DNA of 64,000 bases from an uncultured Desulfobacter sp. (GTDB lineage Bacteria > Desulfobacterota > Desulfobacteria > Desulfobacterales > Desulfobacteraceae), in NCBI RefSeq assembly GCF_963664415.1, contig NZ_OY761442.1, positions 1 through 64,000 on the forward strand, in the 5' to 3' direction. Within the stretch, counting starts at the first letter, position 1. Each line of letters starts with the position of its first letter. Of the stretch, positions 62,452 to 64,000 are shown in pieces. Made by a program: the position numbers and the translations under genes. A model generated the notes under the pieces. The model had not been told where the DNA came from. It searched no databases and saw nothing but the letters and a program-made list of their open reading frames with translations.

Positions 62452-63537
62452 TTACTTTCCACCATAAAGGCAGTCCCTGGAAAAGTCTAACCGTTTGAGG
62501 GGAATGTTCCACTTTTTCATGTATGTCCAGATCGTGGTTCGGCTCAGACCCATTCTCCGGCCGACTTCGGCCTTGTTCCAGTCACAGGTTTTAAGCAGGT
62601 CAAACAAAAGTTCCGGGGTCAAGACCTTTTGTGCGGGGGGCGCCGAATCCGCAAAGGTATTTTTTCTGGGAAGGGGGGTACATTCAACGGTTTTGATTTC
62701 CTGCGGAATATCTGTAATGCCAATCTGTTGATCCTGGCAAACCACAAAGGCGTATTCAATGGCATTTCTTAATTCCCGGATATTCCCTGGCCAGGGGTAG
62801 TCTATGAACAGTTTAAGGGTGTTTTCCTTGATCCCGGTTATTTTTTTATCGCCTTCCCGGTTTTGCATTTTAATGAAATGATTCACAATGGCGGGAATAT
62901 CATTTTTGCGTTTACGCAAGGGCGGTATATTAATGGGAAAAACCTTGAGCCGGTAGTAAAGATCCTCACGAAACGTGCCTTGTTCAACCATGGTCCGCAG
63001 GTCGCGGTTTGTGGCGGCCAGTACCCGGATATTCACCTGCCGCTTTTCGATTTCCCCCACCCGTTCAAACTCCCTTTCCTGGAGTACCCGTAACAGTTTT
63101 ATCTGCATATAGGAGGTCAGTTCACCGACTTCATCCAGAAAAACAGTACCATCGTCGGCGGCTTCAAACCGACCGATCCGCTCGGTCATGGCACCGGTAA
63201 ATGCCCCTTTTGCATGGCCGAACAGCTCACTTTCAAGAAGCGATTCGCTAAAAACCGAGCAATTGATGGTGACAAAGGGATGAAAGGTTCTTTGGCTGTA
63301 GCAATGGATGGCCCGGGCAACCAGTTCCTTTCCGGTGCCGCTCTCTCCCTGGATCAACACAGAGGCATTGCTCGCTGATACCATTGCAATGGCAGTGTGA
63401 ATCCGCTTCATGGCCTGGCTCTGCCCGATGATGTTTCCGCATTGGTGCTTGCCTTTAAACGGGCATATACCAATGGGGGCATTTGCTTTTTGCGGTTTTT
63501 CTTCCCGCGGAACTACCGGGGAATCATCGGGATGCAT
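62452..63537 (-). CDS. Sigma-54 dependent activator without receiver domain
   Basis: A 361-residue AAA+ activator: Walker A GESGTGKELVARAI (about 64-77), the sigma-54 contact loop GAFTGA, Walker B FLDEVGEL, and a C-terminal Fis-type helix-turn-helix (NKAEVGRRMGLSRTTIWTYMKKW). The N terminus is only about 35 residues and contains CPFKGKHQC, so there is no receiver or PAS sensor domain; activity may be set by a partner, as for PspF, or by the two cysteines. Targets are not visible. Confidence 0.88.
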   Translation of the reverse strand: MHPDDSPVVPREEKPQKANAPIGICPFKGKHQCGNIIGQSQAMKRIHTAIAMVSASNASVLIQGESGTGKELVARAIHCYSQRTFHPFVTINCSVFSESLLESELFGHAKGAFTGAMTERIGRFEAADDGTVFLDEVGELTSYMQIKLLRVLQEREFERVGEIEKRQVNIRVLAATNRDLRTMVEQGTFREDLYYRLKVFPINIPPLRKRKNDIPAIVNHFIKMQNREGDKKITGIKENTLKLFIDYPWPGNIRELRNAIEYAFVVCQDQQIGITDIPQEIKTVECTPLPRKNTFADSAPPAQKVLTPELLFDLLKTCDWNKAEVGRRMGLSRTTIWTYMKKWNIPLKRLDFSRDCLYGGK

Positions 63538-63693
63538 TATGCATTTCTCCTTAAATTCAAATCAAACATTTGTTAGGTATAGTTAAAATAATCCTGTGTC
63601 AAGCGTAGAGTTTTTTCTTCCAAAATACGCGAACAAAAAAAATACCTGTAAAGGGCCATTGTCTGATATATGACCCTTTACAGATTATAAATA

Positions 63694-64000
63694 TCAAAGG
63701 GTTTCTACCATTCTCAGAATACGGAAAGAGTTTTGAAACATGGTGATCCGGCTGTCCACAAGCTTGAAACGCGCTCTGGAGAGATAATAAATAGCATCCA
63801 GCAAATCCGCCGAGGTAAGTATGCCCTTTTCAAAAGCCAACCGGGTGATGCGAAGATTTTCCTGGGCCTCAATCCGGCTTTTGTCAGCCACCTCCATGTT
63901 CTTCAGGGAAACGCTAAAATCCAGGAAAAGATTGTCCAGGCTGTTGGTCATCTTCCGTTCAAGTTCGGTGAGATCAGCCCGGGCTTTAACCACGTCCAGA
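63694..64000 (-). CDS. TolC-like outer-membrane efflux protein, C-terminal part
   Basis: About 102 codons are visible and the frame is open to the right edge. The helical pattern (LTELERKMTNSLDNLFLDF; RIEAQENLRITRLAFEKGILTSADLLDAIYYLSRARFKLVDS) matches the second repeat of TolC-family channels. The protein ends RILRMVETL. It is the last gene before the sigma-54 activator, same strand. Confidence 0.8.
   Translation of the reverse strand, partial: LDVVKARADLTELERKMTNSLDNLFLDFSVSLKNMEVADKSRIEAQENLRITRLAFEKGILTSADLLDAIYYLSRARFKLVDSRITMFQNSFRILRMVETL

Noticed and set aside
1..64000. CRISPR array, tRNA or rRNA genes
   Set aside because: No regularly spaced repeats and no tRNA- or rRNA-like sequence were seen by reading; a covariance-model scan would be needed to exclude small RNAs.

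Overview
The window looks like part of the chromosome of a nitrogen-fixing, anaerobic, sulfate-reducer-like member of the Desulfobacterota, most likely Desulfobacteraceae. The reasons are the nif gene order, a six-gene Ech-type energy-converting hydrogenase, an ECF biotin transporter, many PAS/Cache histidine kinases and many TonB receptors in a moderate-GC background. This taxonomic placement is inference from gene content; there is no rRNA or other marker gene here, and no tRNA or CRISPR array was found.

Layout. 1-6660: end of a nif operon (nifK 3' part, nifE, nifN, nifB, a thioredoxin-fold [2Fe-2S] ferredoxin and a nifV that has lost about 80 codons). 7001-9310: a TetR-controlled divergent pair (flavodoxin-like gene; tetR plus a SAM methyltransferase). 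9403-13468: a FecI-FecR-TonB receptor cell-surface signalling set. 13901-18944: complete echABCDEF on the minus strand. 19295-21206: an IS1182-type element. 21383-25746: RND efflux adaptor and pump, then an ADP-ribosylglycohydrolase remnant. 26285-30954: an AraC / DUF4405-like membrane protein / methyltransferase / TonB receptor block. 31149-32814: a secreted LigE-type DNA ligase and a class II aldolase. 32821-43742: a sensory region (three intact histidine kinases, a solute-binding protein, a response regulator) full of decayed kinase and chemoreceptor pieces. 44019-47134: birA-bioY-bioM-bioN. 47345-62344: four AraC regulators, three TonB receptors (one broken by an IS21 element), an O-methyltransferase, a ZinT-like metal-binding protein and an IS1595 element. 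62452-64000: an orphan sigma-54 activator and the end of a TolC-like gene.

How it fits together. Two themes dominate. The first is metal or metallophore acquisition: five TonB receptors, five AraC-family regulators, three methyltransferases placed beside receptors, a FecIR pair and a ZinT-like protein. The repeated AraC/TonB receptor/methyltransferase association is the best candidate for a poorly described system. The second is genome decay: internal deletions in nifV, a chemoreceptor and a kinase, small kinase 'ghosts', an IS21 insertion whose 6-bp target duplication can be read directly, and an IS1595 element with an 8-bp duplication that covers the stop codon of a receptor gene. One receptor gene (54298-56307) is clearly more AT-rich than its surroundings and looks imported next to a duplicated AraC regulator.
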